Shown here: one piece after another, positions 44,687 through 53,117 of the stretch
How the letters are laid out: every line of letters starts with the position of its first letter
Position numbering within the stretch: the first letter of the stretch is position 1
Assembly: GCF_016859125.1 (NCBI RefSeq)
Contig: NZ_CP069338.1
Location: 2,940,501-3,004,500, forward strand
Origin: Archangium violaceum
GTDB lineage: Bacteria; Myxococcota; Myxococcia; Myxococcales; Myxococcaceae
DNA: 64,000 bases
Direction of reading: 5' to 3'
Notes under the pieces: model-generated
The model's database searches: none
What the model was told of the DNA's origin: nothing
Seen by the model: the letters and a program-made list of their open reading frames with translations, nothing else
Position numbers and translations under genes: made by a program

Positions 44687-46318
44687 TTGACGGGGAAGCA
44701 CCGCTGTCGTTCACTGCACGTCGCCCAACCAGTCGAGGACTCCGTCATCGAAACGCCCCACACGAGCGAGGCGTCACCGCGGGCCGAGCCCGCCCAGGTG
44801 GACGCCCACACCTCCCTGCGCAACGCCCTCAAGCTGGGCGGGTCGCTGATGGTGACGTACGGCATCGCGCTCGCCATGCGCGTGGTGTTGCCGCGCTACC
44901 TGGGACCGGAGAGCTTCGGCCGCTACAACTGGGCGGATGGCTTCTCCGGCGCGTTCTTCGTCCTGAGCGCGATGGGCCTGGACGTCTACATCCGCAAGGA
45001 GGTGGCCGTCCGGCGCGAGCACGCCAGTGAGTTCTTCGGCGGCACGCTGCTCCTCCAGGTGGGACTGGCGCTGGGGCTGACCGGCGCGATGCTGTGGGTG
45101 ATGCGCGCCGGGGGCGAGCCGCCCGAGGTACAGACCCTGGCGCTGCTGATGGGCGGCTACCAGTTCTTCTTCCGCCTCAACGCCATCCTCGCCGCGGTGC
45201 TGCACGCGCGCGAGAAGGTGGACGGCCTGTCGGTGGCGCACGTCGTCATGAAGTGCATCTGGGGCGGCGGGCTGGTGCTGGTGCTGCTGTCGAGAGCGCC
45301 GCTGCCGTGGCTGGCCGCGCCCTTCATCGGCGCCGAGGTCTTCAAGGCCGCGTTCCTCTTCCACCTCACGCGCAAGCACGCCGGTCTGAAGATGCGGCTG
45401 GACGTGCGCTCCACCGTCACGGCGCTGCTGGCCGCCCTGCCCTTCTTCATCAACGAGGCGGCGCTGGCCACCAATGGCCGCGTGGACGTGAGCATCCTCG
45501 GCCTGGTCGCCAACAAGACGGAGGTGGGCTACTACGGCGCCGTCTGGGGCATCGCCGGCATGACGATGCTGCTCTCGCCCATCCTCGGCTGGGTGCTGCT
45601 GCCGATGATGTCGCGCGCGGCGGCCAGCTCGCAGGAGGAGTTCACCCGCATCCTCCGCCGGGGACTCGAGGGCGTCGTCTCCGTCTCCATCCCCGTGACG
45701 CTCGCGATGGCGCTCGGGGCGGAGACGTGGGTGAAGCTGCTCATTGGCGAGGCCTACCTGCCGGCCGCGCCGGTGCTGCGGCTGCTCGCGCCCATCTTCG
45801 TGCTCACCTACGTGGCCACCGTGTGTGGCAGCTGGCTGATGGCCGCCGACCGTACCTGGACGGTGACTCGCACCTCGCTGCTCGCCGCGGTGCTCAACCC
45901 GGCGCTCAACCTGTTGCTCATCCCGCCCTTCCTGCGCTGGCTGGGTCCCGCGGGCGGCGCGAGCGCCACCGCCATCTCCCTGGCCACCTGCGAGGTCCTC
46001 GTCACCGTCATCCTCGTCTCCGCCATCGGCTCGCGCGCCTGGGATGCGCGGGGGCTCGCCGTGCTGGGCAAGACGCTCGGCACGTGTGCCGCCGTCACCG
46101 CCCTCCACCTGCTGCTGGGCCGGCTGGGGCTGGACTCGCGCGACCTGGTGCGCGGGCTCGCCCGCCTGGTGGTGGATGGCGCCGTCTACCTCGCCCTCAT
46201 CCTCCTCACCGGCGCGGTGCGCAAGGACGAGGTGCTCGGGCTGGTGCGCATGGTGCGCAACCGCCGCAAGCCCCAGGCCTCCACCGCGACGCCTCCCTCC
46301 GAGGCCCGCGCCGCATGA
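44687..46318 (+). CDS. Oligosaccharide flippase (Wzx-like)
   Basis: Up to 543 residues; the region from about residue 45 to 495 holds 12-14 membrane helices of the MATE/MOP polysaccharide flippase family (LGGSLMVTYGIALAMRVVLPRYLGPESFGRYN start, VEVGYYGAVWGIAGMTMLL in the middle). It should flip the undecaprenyl-linked repeat unit to the periplasm. The start is unresolved: a TTG at 44687 without ribosome site, a GTG at 44801 without ribosome site, or a codon between. The first 40 residues look unstructured. Its stop overlaps the next start (ATGA, 46315-46318), so translation is coupled to the OPX gene. Confidence 0.85.
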   Translation: MTGKHRCRSLHVAQPVEDSVIETPHTSEASPRAEPAQVDAHTSLRNALKLGGSLMVTYGIALAMRVVLPRYLGPESFGRYNWADGFSGAFFVLSAMGLDVYIRKEVAVRREHASEFFGGTLLLQVGLALGLTGAMLWVMRAGGEPPEVQTLALLMGGYQFFFRLNAILAAVLHAREKVDGLSVAHVVMKCIWGGGLVLVLLSRAPLPWLAAPFIGAEVFKAAFLFHLTRKHAGLKMRLDVRSTVTALLAALPFFINEAALATNGRVDVSILGLVANKTEVGYYGAVWGIAGMTMLLSPILGWVLLPMMSRAAASSQEEFTRILRRGLEGVVSVSIPVTLAMALGAETWVKLLIGEAYLPAAPVLRLLAPIFVLTYVATVCGSWLMAADRTWTVTRTSLLAAVLNPALNLLLIPPFLRWLGPAGGASATAISLATCEVLVTVILVSAIGSRAWDARGLAVLGKTLGTCAAVTALHLLLGRLGLDSRDLVRGLARLVVDGAVYLALILLTGAVRKDEVLGLVRMVRNRRKPQASTATPPSEARAA

Positions 46319-46962
46319 AGCACGCCCTGTCCGCCATGAGCCGAAACACCCTCCGCTCCCGCTCCCCGCTCCGCTGGCCCCTGCTGGCCACGCTCCTGCT
46401 GCTGTCCGCCTGCTACAAGCCGGGCCGCTTCGTCTGGGTGGACGACTACCGCGAGCCCCAGGCGCAGGGCGATGAGGGCTACCTCATCCGCAAGGGCGAC
46501 ATCCTCAACGTCAACGTGTGGAACCAGCGCGACATCTCCTCGCGCATCCGCGTGCGCGACGATGGCCGCATCAGCCTGCCGCTCCTCAACGACGTGGACG
46601 CCGCCGGGCAGACGCCGGCCGCGCTCGCCCGCGCCATGGAGCAGAAGCTCAAGGACCTGGTGGCCAACCCCGTCGTCACCGTCATGGTGGACGAGGCCCA
46701 GCCCATCAAGGTCGCCGTGCTGGGCGAGGTGCGCAACCCGGGCAAGAAGCTGCTCGACCCGGGCGCCGGGCTGCTGCAAGCGCTGTCGGAGGCCGGCGGC
46801 TTCACCGACTACGCCCGCGACGACGCCCTCTACGTGCTGCGCAAGGAGCCCGGCTACCAGACCCCGGCGCGCATCCGCTTCACCTGGGAGGCGCTCACCC
46901 GCAACGAGGGCACGGCCTCCTCCTTCCGTCTGAAGACGGGCGACGTCGTGGTGGTGGAGTAG
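46315..46962 (+). CDS. epsY: Outer-membrane polysaccharide export (OPX/Wza) lipoprotein (EpsY/WzaX-like)
   Basis: 215 residues. Signal peptide with lipobox (LLSAC, Cys35), then the polysaccharide export (PES) domain: YLIRKGDILNVNVWNQRDISSRIRVRDDGRISLPLLNDVDAAGQTP, and a SLBB-type second domain (VAVLGEVRNPGKKLL...SEAGGFTDYA). At this length it has the two periplasmic domains but lacks the C-terminal amphipathic helix that forms the outer-membrane pore in E. coli Wza. Such short OPX proteins are known to need a separate beta-barrel partner, which fits the next gene. It overlaps the flippase gene by four bases and ends 4 bases before the barrel gene. Confidence 0.88.
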   Translation: MKHALSAMSRNTLRSRSPLRWPLLATLLLLSACYKPGRFVWVDDYREPQAQGDEGYLIRKGDILNVNVWNQRDISSRIRVRDDGRISLPLLNDVDAAGQTPAALARAMEQKLKDLVANPVVTVMVDEAQPIKVAVLGEVRNPGKKLLDPGAGLLQALSEAGGFTDYARDDALYVLRKEPGYQTPARIRFTWEALTRNEGTASSFRLKTGDVVVVE

Positions 46963-46966
46963 CCGC

Positions 46967-48208
46967 ATGGCGCTGCCCGCACTGGCCCTCGGCTGGCTGC
47001 TGGTGGCCTCCGCACCAGCCGTCAAATACAAGGCCTCGGCTCGCATCGAGGCGGTCACCCGCTCGAAGCTGCTCACCGAGGAGGTCTTCCCCAAGACGAC
47101 CAGGGTGCTCAACGACATCATCCTCGCGCCGCGCCTGGAGAGCACCCTCTACACCAACCTGCTCGAGGTGAAGTTCGTCTACGAGTCGCAGCTCCTCCTG
47201 CGTCAGGTGACCAAGGAGAACCGCGCGCTCGAGGCCCAGCAGTCCGTCTACGCCCGCACCGACTACAAGATCCGCCGCGACCTCACCCTGCTGGCCGTCC
47301 ACACCACCACCTTCGGCAAGTTCCCCTTCGAGACCTACGGTGGCGCGGCGGAGGTCGGCCTCCCCGTGAATCAGCCGACCACCAACGCCAATGCGTTCAG
47401 CTCGGGCAGCGCCTACATCTACACGGAGACCGCGGCGGGCTTCCTGACCTCGCTCGGCATCAAGCGCCTGACCCTCGTCGGGACGCTCGGTTGGATCGTC
47501 AACGGTCTGTTGGATCCCCCGGTGCGCCCGCTGCCACGCGGCAGCGCGGCCTACCCCCAGCAGCGCTACCCCGAGCTGCGCTTCCAGACCATCTACGGCG
47601 CCACGCGTCGCGACTACCTCTCCTTGTCGGTGTACGGCAAGGACGTGTCCTTCTCCACCGGCAACCGCGACGCCTACCTCCAGCTCGCACCGGGCCTCCA
47701 GCACCAGTTCTCCCCCCTGGTGGACCTGACCGTCGAGTCCGGTATCGCCCTGGGTAGGGTCTACCCCAGACGACCGGACGAGTTGCCGGAAGACCGGGTG
47801 ATGCCAACCCTGGAAACCACGCTCAATACGCCAGTTCCGATCGGCCACCACTGGCCGGTGAAGGCCAAGGTACGCGCGCGTTACCTGCCCTATATGGATC
47901 CGCTCTCGACACAACTCATCCCCCGGGCCGATGTCGGCCTGGAGCTCGAGTGGAAGGGCCGGCGCGAGGCCAAGATTCTCGGAAAGCTCCGCTATGCCCA
48001 TCCGCTCACCTCGGGCCTCCACCGGGATGACGCGGAGACCAAGATGGAAGTCGAGGCGCTCTACCCGCTGCCGCTCTCCCGCTACCTCTTCGTGCAGGGG
48101 AAGGGGACGTACACCTGGCTCAATCACGCGGTCGTCGGCACGGAACCTGTCGTCCAGTGGTACACAAGCGTCGGATTGGTGGTGCGATATGATCGTGGTA
48201 GGCTTTAG
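46967..48208 (+). CDS. epsX: Outer-membrane beta-barrel protein of the exopolysaccharide locus (EpsX/WzpX-like)
   Basis: 413 residues. Short N-terminal signal (MALPALALGWLLVASAPA). The rest is made of amphipathic strands separated by turns: RLESTLYTNLLEVKFVYESQLLL, DLTLLAVHTTTF, AYIYTETAAGFLTSLGIKRLTLVGTLGWIV, DYLSLSVYGKDVSFSTG, up to a C-terminal YTSVGLVVRYDRGRL. This is the pattern of a large beta-barrel (about 16-18 strands) with a periplasmic N-terminus. Position right after the short OPX gene matches the M. xanthus EpsX/WzpX barrel that completes the export path. Barrel count is by eye. Confidence 0.75.
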   Translation: MALPALALGWLLVASAPAVKYKASARIEAVTRSKLLTEEVFPKTTRVLNDIILAPRLESTLYTNLLEVKFVYESQLLLRQVTKENRALEAQQSVYARTDYKIRRDLTLLAVHTTTFGKFPFETYGGAAEVGLPVNQPTTNANAFSSGSAYIYTETAAGFLTSLGIKRLTLVGTLGWIVNGLLDPPVRPLPRGSAAYPQQRYPELRFQTIYGATRRDYLSLSVYGKDVSFSTGNRDAYLQLAPGLQHQFSPLVDLTVESGIALGRVYPRRPDELPEDRVMPTLETTLNTPVPIGHHWPVKAKVRARYLPYMDPLSTQLIPRADVGLELEWKGRREAKILGKLRYAHPLTSGLHRDDAETKMEVEALYPLPLSRYLFVQGKGTYTWLNHAVVGTEPVVQWYTSVGLVVRYDRGRL

Positions 48209-48220
48209 GCGTACCATGCC

Positions 48221-48394
48221 ATGAAGAAGTTCATCCTGATGTCGGTACTGTACGCCGTCATCGTGTTGCCCATCCTGGCGGCGCGAGAGCGCAACGCGGT
48301 CCGAGGCGTAAAACGGGCGGTGGCGATGTTCGTGGCATACAACTTCCTCTATGCCTTCCTCGTCCTGGTGGTCTGGACGTCGATGGAAGACTGA
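48221..48394 (+). CDS. Small two-helix membrane protein of the exopolysaccharide locus
   Basis: 57 residues (MKKFILMSVLYAVIVLPILAARERNAVRGVKRAVAMFVAYNFLYAFLVLVVWTSMED), short enough to be missed by length filters. Two hydrophobic segments (about 5-20 and 33-53) flank a basic loop, so it is probably a membrane hairpin with the loop in the cytoplasm. It sits 12 bases after the barrel gene and 20 before the response regulator gene, in the position of an unnamed small ORF of the M. xanthus eps locus. It could scaffold the envelope complex. A second ATG five bases upstream is out of frame. Confidence 0.65.
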   Translation: MKKFILMSVLYAVIVLPILAARERNAVRGVKRAVAMFVAYNFLYAFLVLVVWTSMED

Positions 48395-48414
48395 GAAAAG
48401 GCCTGAGAGATTCT

Positions 48415-48813
48415 ATGGCGCAGCAACAGGGAACCGTCCTCATCGTCGAGGACTCGCCCATGTTCCGCAGGATGTTGAGTGACATGCTCCAGATGCTGGG
48501 CTTCACGAACATCCAGGAGGCCTCCAGCGGGCAGGCGGCCCTGGAGCGACTGAGGGAGCAGCCACCGGTTCTCGTGTGCCTGGACCTGACGCTGCCGGAC
48601 ATCTCCGGCTACGAGGTGTGCGAGCACATCCGCGCCACGGAGGCCCTCCGGGACGTGCCGGTGCTGATGATCTCCGCGCGCACGCAGACGATGGACCGGG
48701 CGCAGGCCGAGGAGGCTGGCGCGAGCGGGTACCTCATCAAGCCCTTCACCCCCGAGGAGCTCCGCCAGCAGGTGGAGCGGGTGATGGCGGCACGTCCCCG
48801 GAAGGAGGCCTAG
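48415..48813 (+). CDS. epsW: Single-domain response regulator (EpsW-like)
   Basis: 132 residues, one CheY-type receiver domain. The acidic pocket is E12-D13, the phospho-acceptor is D57 (VCLDLTLPD), Thr/Ser is in the MISART segment, and the conserved Lys is in the GYLIKPF loop. With no output domain it must act by protein contact, for example on a kinase phosphorelay or a polysaccharide machine component. It lies within the export genes and matches the EpsW position of M. xanthus. The next gene starts 4 bases after its stop. Confidence 0.88.
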   Translation: MAQQQGTVLIVEDSPMFRRMLSDMLQMLGFTNIQEASSGQAALERLREQPPVLVCLDLTLPDISGYEVCEHIRATEALRDVPVLMISARTQTMDRAQAEEAGASGYLIKPFTPEELRQQVERVMAARPRKEA

Positions 48814-48817
48814 GCGC

Positions 48818-50326
48818 ATGGCTCCGCCCCGTGACGAACTGCCCGAGGTCGAGCGGGCGCAGGCGAACATCTTCGACTGGGAAGCCCTGCGCGACTACGT
48901 CGGCTACGTGAAGAACGCGATCCTCCGGCACAAGCTGCTGGCGCTGGCCACCTTCGTGGTGACGGCGGCGATGGGGCTGGCGCTCGCCAAGTTCCTGCCG
49001 CGCAGCTATTACGCGGAGGCCACGCTGCTGCCCAGGCGCGCCTCCACCATCGCCGCGCTGGTCAACCCGGACCGCATCGCCGCGTTGGATCCGGATCCCC
49101 CCAACCCGCTGCGCCCGCCCGGAGAGGTGGACTCGGTGACGCGCGCGGCCGCCCAGTCGGTGATGCGGCGCGAGAACCTGGTGGCCCTCATCAAGCGGGT
49201 GAACCTGCTGGACCGCTGGGACGCCACGCGCGCCCCGCTGCTGCGCCTGAAGGATCAGGTGATGCACCTCATCTCCGGGCGCCCCACCGAGGACATCAAG
49301 CTGGACGCCATGGTGGGCATGCTGGAGAAGGCGCTCAGCGTGAACACCGATGACGGCAAGGTGGTCGTGGGCGTCATCTGGCCCGACCCGCAGCTGGCCT
49401 ACGAGCTGGTGGATGCCGCGCAGCAGGGCTTCCTCGAGGCGCGCCAGAAGGAGGACCTCTCCAGCATCAACGACGCGCTCACCATCCTCGAGCAGCACGA
49501 GCAGCTCGCCGCGGAGAACTACAAGAAGGCCTTCGTGGACTTCGAGAAGGTCTTCTCGGAGATCATGCTCGAACGCCGGCGCGCGGTGGGAGACCCGAGG
49601 GTGGGCGGCTTCAACACGGATCAGCACCTGGCGCAGCTGCGCTTCCTCATCCGCGCCAAGCGGCGCGCCATCTCGGACTCCGAGGAGCAGCACAACCGGC
49701 GCCTGGAGCAGATGAACGCGGAGCTGGTGGCGCTGCGCAAGGTGTACGGGGAGAGCCACCCGGCCATCGTCGAGCTGCAGCAGCGCATCGCGGGACTGCG
49801 GGCGCAGGGCTCGCCGCAGACGAAGGTGCTGCAGGGCGAGGAGAAGGAGCTGAACAGGGAGTACGAGCGCTACGGCGGCCAGTCGGTGCCCTTCCCCGAC
49901 GAGCCGATGCCGGACCCGTACGGCCTGGAGCGCGTGCTGATGGGCATCCTCCCGGCGGTGTCGGAGAACCCCAAGGCGGCGGTGTCCCTGGACGAGGTGC
50001 GCTCGAGGACCATCATCATGCAGCAGCTGCGCAGGCGCATCGACGCGGCGAAGCTGGAGCGCGACATCGCCCAGGCCTCCTTCAAGTACCGCTACACCCT
50101 GCTCACCCCGGCCGAGTTCCCCCGCAGTCCGGTGAAGCCCAACGCGAAGGTGATCGCCCTCGGAGGCATCGTCGCGGGGCTCATCCTGGGCGTCTTCGCG
50201 GCGCTCGCGCGCGACGTGCTCAGCGGCCGGTTCCTGCAGGCCTGGCAGGTCAAGCGGGGCCTGGGACTGCCCGTGCTGGCGGAGTTGGAGACGCCGCCTG
50301 CACAGCTGGAGACGCAATCGCAGTAG
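48818..50326 (+). CDS. epsV: Chain-length determinant / Wzc-like protein without kinase domain (EpsV-like)
   Basis: 502 residues of the polysaccharide co-polymerase (PCP) type. An N-terminal membrane helix (about 32-53, LLALATFVVTAAMGLALAKF) and a C-terminal one (about 445-467, VIALGGIVAGLILGVFAAL) bracket a large periplasmic region with coiled-coil stretches (ASINDALTILEQHEQLAAENYKKAF and KRRAISDSEEQHNRRLEQMNAEL). The C-terminus ends soon after the second helix, so the BY-kinase domain found in E. coli Wzc is missing. In split systems the kinase is a separate protein; the protein at 53114-53863 resembles a degenerate one. It controls polymer length and links to the OPX export path. Confidence 0.88.
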   Translation: MAPPRDELPEVERAQANIFDWEALRDYVGYVKNAILRHKLLALATFVVTAAMGLALAKFLPRSYYAEATLLPRRASTIAALVNPDRIAALDPDPPNPLRPPGEVDSVTRAAAQSVMRRENLVALIKRVNLLDRWDATRAPLLRLKDQVMHLISGRPTEDIKLDAMVGMLEKALSVNTDDGKVVVGVIWPDPQLAYELVDAAQQGFLEARQKEDLSSINDALTILEQHEQLAAENYKKAFVDFEKVFSEIMLERRRAVGDPRVGGFNTDQHLAQLRFLIRAKRRAISDSEEQHNRRLEQMNAELVALRKVYGESHPAIVELQQRIAGLRAQGSPQTKVLQGEEKELNREYERYGGQSVPFPDEPMPDPYGLERVLMGILPAVSENPKAAVSLDEVRSRTIIMQQLRRRIDAAKLERDIAQASFKYRYTLLTPAEFPRSPVKPNAKVIALGGIVAGLILGVFAALARDVLSGRFLQAWQVKRGLGLPVLAELETPPAQLETQSQ

Positions 50327-50362
50327 CGCGGAGCCCCCGCGTCACCCCCGGAGTCCCAAGCC

Positions 50363-51556
50363 GTGATGCTGCTCGACCTGATGCTCGTCCTCCTGGCCCT
50401 GCCGGTGCTCGTCGCCGCGGGCTACCTGCTGCTGCTCACGCTCCTGTCGGGGGAGAAGGCGGCACCGCCCCAGGTGTCACCGCGGCTCAAGTTCGACATC
50501 ATCATCCCGGCCCACAACGAGGAGGCGGGCATCGCCCGCACGGTGACCAACCTGTCGCGGGTGGACTGGCCGGTGGAGCTGCGGCGCATCGTCGTGGTGG
50601 CGGACAACTGCGCGGACAGCACGGCGGAGCGGGCGCGCGAGGCCGGAGCCACGGTGCTGGTGCGCGACAACAAGGAGCTGCGCGGCAAGGGCTACGCCCT
50701 GCAGTATGCCTTCGAGTGGAGCCTGGCGGACGGCTTCGCCGACGCGGTGGTGGTGGTGGACGCGGACACGGAGGTGACGTCCAACCTGCTGCACGCCTTC
50801 GCGCTGCGGCTGGAGGCGGGCGCCCACGCGGTACAGGCGCACTACGGCGTGCTCAACCCGCATGCCTCGTGGCGCACGAAGCTGATGGCCGTCTCCATGG
50901 CGCTCTTCCACAAGGTGCGCTCGCTGGGCCGTGAGCGGCTGGGCGTGTCGTGCGGCCTGCGCGGCAACGGCATGTGCTTCACCCACGCCCTCATCCGCCA
51001 GGTGCCGCACGACTCCTTCTCCATCGTGGAGGACCTGGAGTACGGCATCCGCCTGGGACAGGCCGGCCACCGCGTGCACTACGCCTGGGAGGCCGAGGCG
51101 CTGGGCGAGATGGTGTCCAGCGAGAAGGCCTCGCGCTCGCAGCGCCGCCGCTGGGAGGGGGGGCGCATGGCGATGATGCGGAGGTTCGGCGCGCCGCTGC
51201 TCGCCGAGGGCCTGCGCAAGGGCGACAAGGTGCTGGTGGACCTGGCCATGGACCTGCTGGTGCCGCCGCTGAGCTGGGTGGTGCTGGGCGCGGGCGGGGT
51301 GACGCTGGCCGCGGTGGCGCTGTCGCTGTGGCGGGGACAGGTGGCGCTGCCCGCGTACCTGGGCGCGGCGAGCGTGCTGGCGCTGGTGCTCTACGTGATG
51401 CGCGGCTGGTGGGTGTCCGGCATGGGCCTGGGTGGGCTGATGGCCCTGGCGCGGGCGCCTTTCTATGTGGCGTGGAAGATCTGGCTCATGATGAGCCGCC
51501 CCGAGGAGAAGAAGGGCGAGTGGGTGCGCACCGCGCGCGAAACCCAGAAGCCCTGA
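50363..51556 (+). CDS. Glycosyltransferase family 2, membrane type
   Basis: 397 residues starting GTG-ATG (either codon usable; GGAG is upstream). N-terminal membrane helix, then a GT-A domain: IIIPAHNEEAGI, VVVVDADTE (DxD), EDLEYGIRL (acceptor Asp/Glu motif), and QRRRW, the Q/RxxRW type seen in processive transferases such as cellulose and hyaluronan synthases. Two or more C-terminal helices (VPPLSWVVLGAGGVTLAAVAL; ALVLYVMRGWWVSGMGLGG) make an export or membrane face. It probably adds a sugar to the lipid-linked repeat; a role in chain synthesis is possible. The M. xanthus EpsU position fits. Confidence 0.87.
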   Translation: MMLLDLMLVLLALPVLVAAGYLLLLTLLSGEKAAPPQVSPRLKFDIIIPAHNEEAGIARTVTNLSRVDWPVELRRIVVVADNCADSTAERAREAGATVLVRDNKELRGKGYALQYAFEWSLADGFADAVVVVDADTEVTSNLLHAFALRLEAGAHAVQAHYGVLNPHASWRTKLMAVSMALFHKVRSLGRERLGVSCGLRGNGMCFTHALIRQVPHDSFSIVEDLEYGIRLGQAGHRVHYAWEAEALGEMVSSEKASRSQRRRWEGGRMAMMRRFGAPLLAEGLRKGDKVLVDLAMDLLVPPLSWVVLGAGGVTLAAVALSLWRGQVALPAYLGAASVLALVLYVMRGWWVSGMGLGGLMALARAPFYVAWKIWLMMSRPEEKKGEWVRTARETQKP

Positions 51557-51587
51557 GTTGTTGGCGTAGGAGCGCCCGTCCCGGACG

Positions 51588-53117
51588 ATGATTCAGGCCT
51601 TCCTGTCGCGTACGCCCGTCTTCATGTCGTTGCTGGCCCTGGTGGTGCTGGCGACGGTGGGGCTCATCATCTTCGCCCCGGCGCTCGCGATCCTCCCGGT
51701 GGGGGGCGCCGTCTTCCTGTGGTGGGTGTGCCGTCAACCGCTGCGCACGTTGACGCTGGCTGTCTTCGCCGCGGCCATCACGGTGGACCTCGTCCCAGAG
51801 GTCCCCTACGAGGGCGAGTGGAAGTCGCCGCTGTACTTCCCCGGCAAGCTGCTCTTCACCGTGCCCGGCATGAGCCTGCCCCTGCTGGACCTCGCCGTGA
51901 TCGGGCTGATCGGCTTGATGATCTACCGGCGCGCCATGGGCATCAAGATAGACCCGCCCCCGCTTCCGATGCCCAGGCCGTTGGTCATCGCGCTGATGGT
52001 ACTGCCGGCCACCATCCTCTGGATGCAGGTGTGGGGCATCGTCATCAACGGCGGCGTCGCGCGCGTGGCCAAGGTGCAGTGGCACCAGATGCTGGTGATC
52101 CCCCTGATGGTGATGCTCTTCAACGCCGCCTTGCGCGGCCCCAAGGACTTCCTCGCCCTGGGGCGCATCATCGTCGTGGCCTGCTGCACCAAGGCCTTCC
52201 TGGGCGCCTGGTTCATCGTGATGATCGCCCGGCCCCGGGGCCTGTACCACGAGTACGCCACCACGCACGCGGACTCGATGCTGTACGTGACCGGCCTGGC
52301 CTGCGTCATCTGGGCCTGGATGGAGGAGCCCACCCGGAAGCACTTCTGGAGGATGCTCTGCGTGTGCGCCATCATCTTCATGGGCATGCACTACAACGAC
52401 CGGCGCATCGCCTACGCCAGCTTCCAGCTGGTGCTCATCTTCGGATACTTCGTCAGCCCGTGGAGCGGGATGAAGCGCAAGCTCACCCGCATCGCCCTGA
52501 TCCTGTTGCCCATCTTCCCCATCTACGTGGCCGTGGGATGGAAGAACCCCTCGGGCATCTTCGGGCCGGTGGGCACCATCAAGTCCATGTTGGTGGGCGA
52601 GAACCTCGCCAAGGGGCAGATGGACTACCGCGACATCGAGAACTTCGATGTCGTCCACACGTGGAACCGCAACCCCATCCTCGGCACCGGCTGGGGGCAC
52701 ACCTTCGACGAAATCCTCATGCTGCCCGACATCTCCCACGCCTTCCCGGACTACCTCTACCACCCGCACAACTCGGTGCTGGGCCTGTTCGCCTTCGGCG
52801 GCGTGGTGGGCTTCTCCGGGCTGTGGATATGGATAGCCGTTGGCGTCTTCATGGCCGTGCGCGCCTACCACCGCGCCCACGAGCCGATGCAACGTGCGGG
52901 CGGATTGGTGGCGCTGTCGGTGTTTGTGGTCTATACCCAGCAGTGCTTTGGCGACATGGCCAGCATCAGCTGGATGGGGAGCCTGCTATCGGCGATGGCG
53001 GTCACCTGTGCCAGCAAGCTGGCCGTCGTCACCAACGCCTGGCCGTCCGCTCTGGAAACGAGGAAAGAATTCTCGGCTCCTGAGAATTCGAGCAGCCCGG
53101 TAGGAAATCTGGTATGA
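51588..53117 (+). CDS. O-antigen ligase/polymerase-like membrane protein (Wzy-like)
   Basis: 509 residues, about 10-12 membrane helices (the first at 13-37, FMSLLALVVLATVGLIIFAPALAIL). A long periplasmic loop near residues 300-380 carries 'WNRNPILGTGWGHTF' and 'YLYHPHNSVLGLFAFGG', the O-antigen polymerase/ligase family signature (Wzy_C-like). It should polymerise the flipped repeat units at the periplasmic face, after the flippase upstream. Its stop overlaps the next start (ATGA, 53114-53117), so the pair is translationally coupled. Confidence 0.82.
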   Translation: MIQAFLSRTPVFMSLLALVVLATVGLIIFAPALAILPVGGAVFLWWVCRQPLRTLTLAVFAAAITVDLVPEVPYEGEWKSPLYFPGKLLFTVPGMSLPLLDLAVIGLIGLMIYRRAMGIKIDPPPLPMPRPLVIALMVLPATILWMQVWGIVINGGVARVAKVQWHQMLVIPLMVMLFNAALRGPKDFLALGRIIVVACCTKAFLGAWFIVMIARPRGLYHEYATTHADSMLYVTGLACVIWAWMEEPTRKHFWRMLCVCAIIFMGMHYNDRRIAYASFQLVLIFGYFVSPWSGMKRKLTRIALILLPIFPIYVAVGWKNPSGIFGPVGTIKSMLVGENLAKGQMDYRDIENFDVVHTWNRNPILGTGWGHTFDEILMLPDISHAFPDYLYHPHNSVLGLFAFGGVVGFSGLWIWIAVGVFMAVRAYHRAHEPMQRAGGLVALSVFVVYTQQCFGDMASISWMGSLLSAMAVTCASKLAVVTNAWPSALETRKEFSAPENSSSPVGNLV

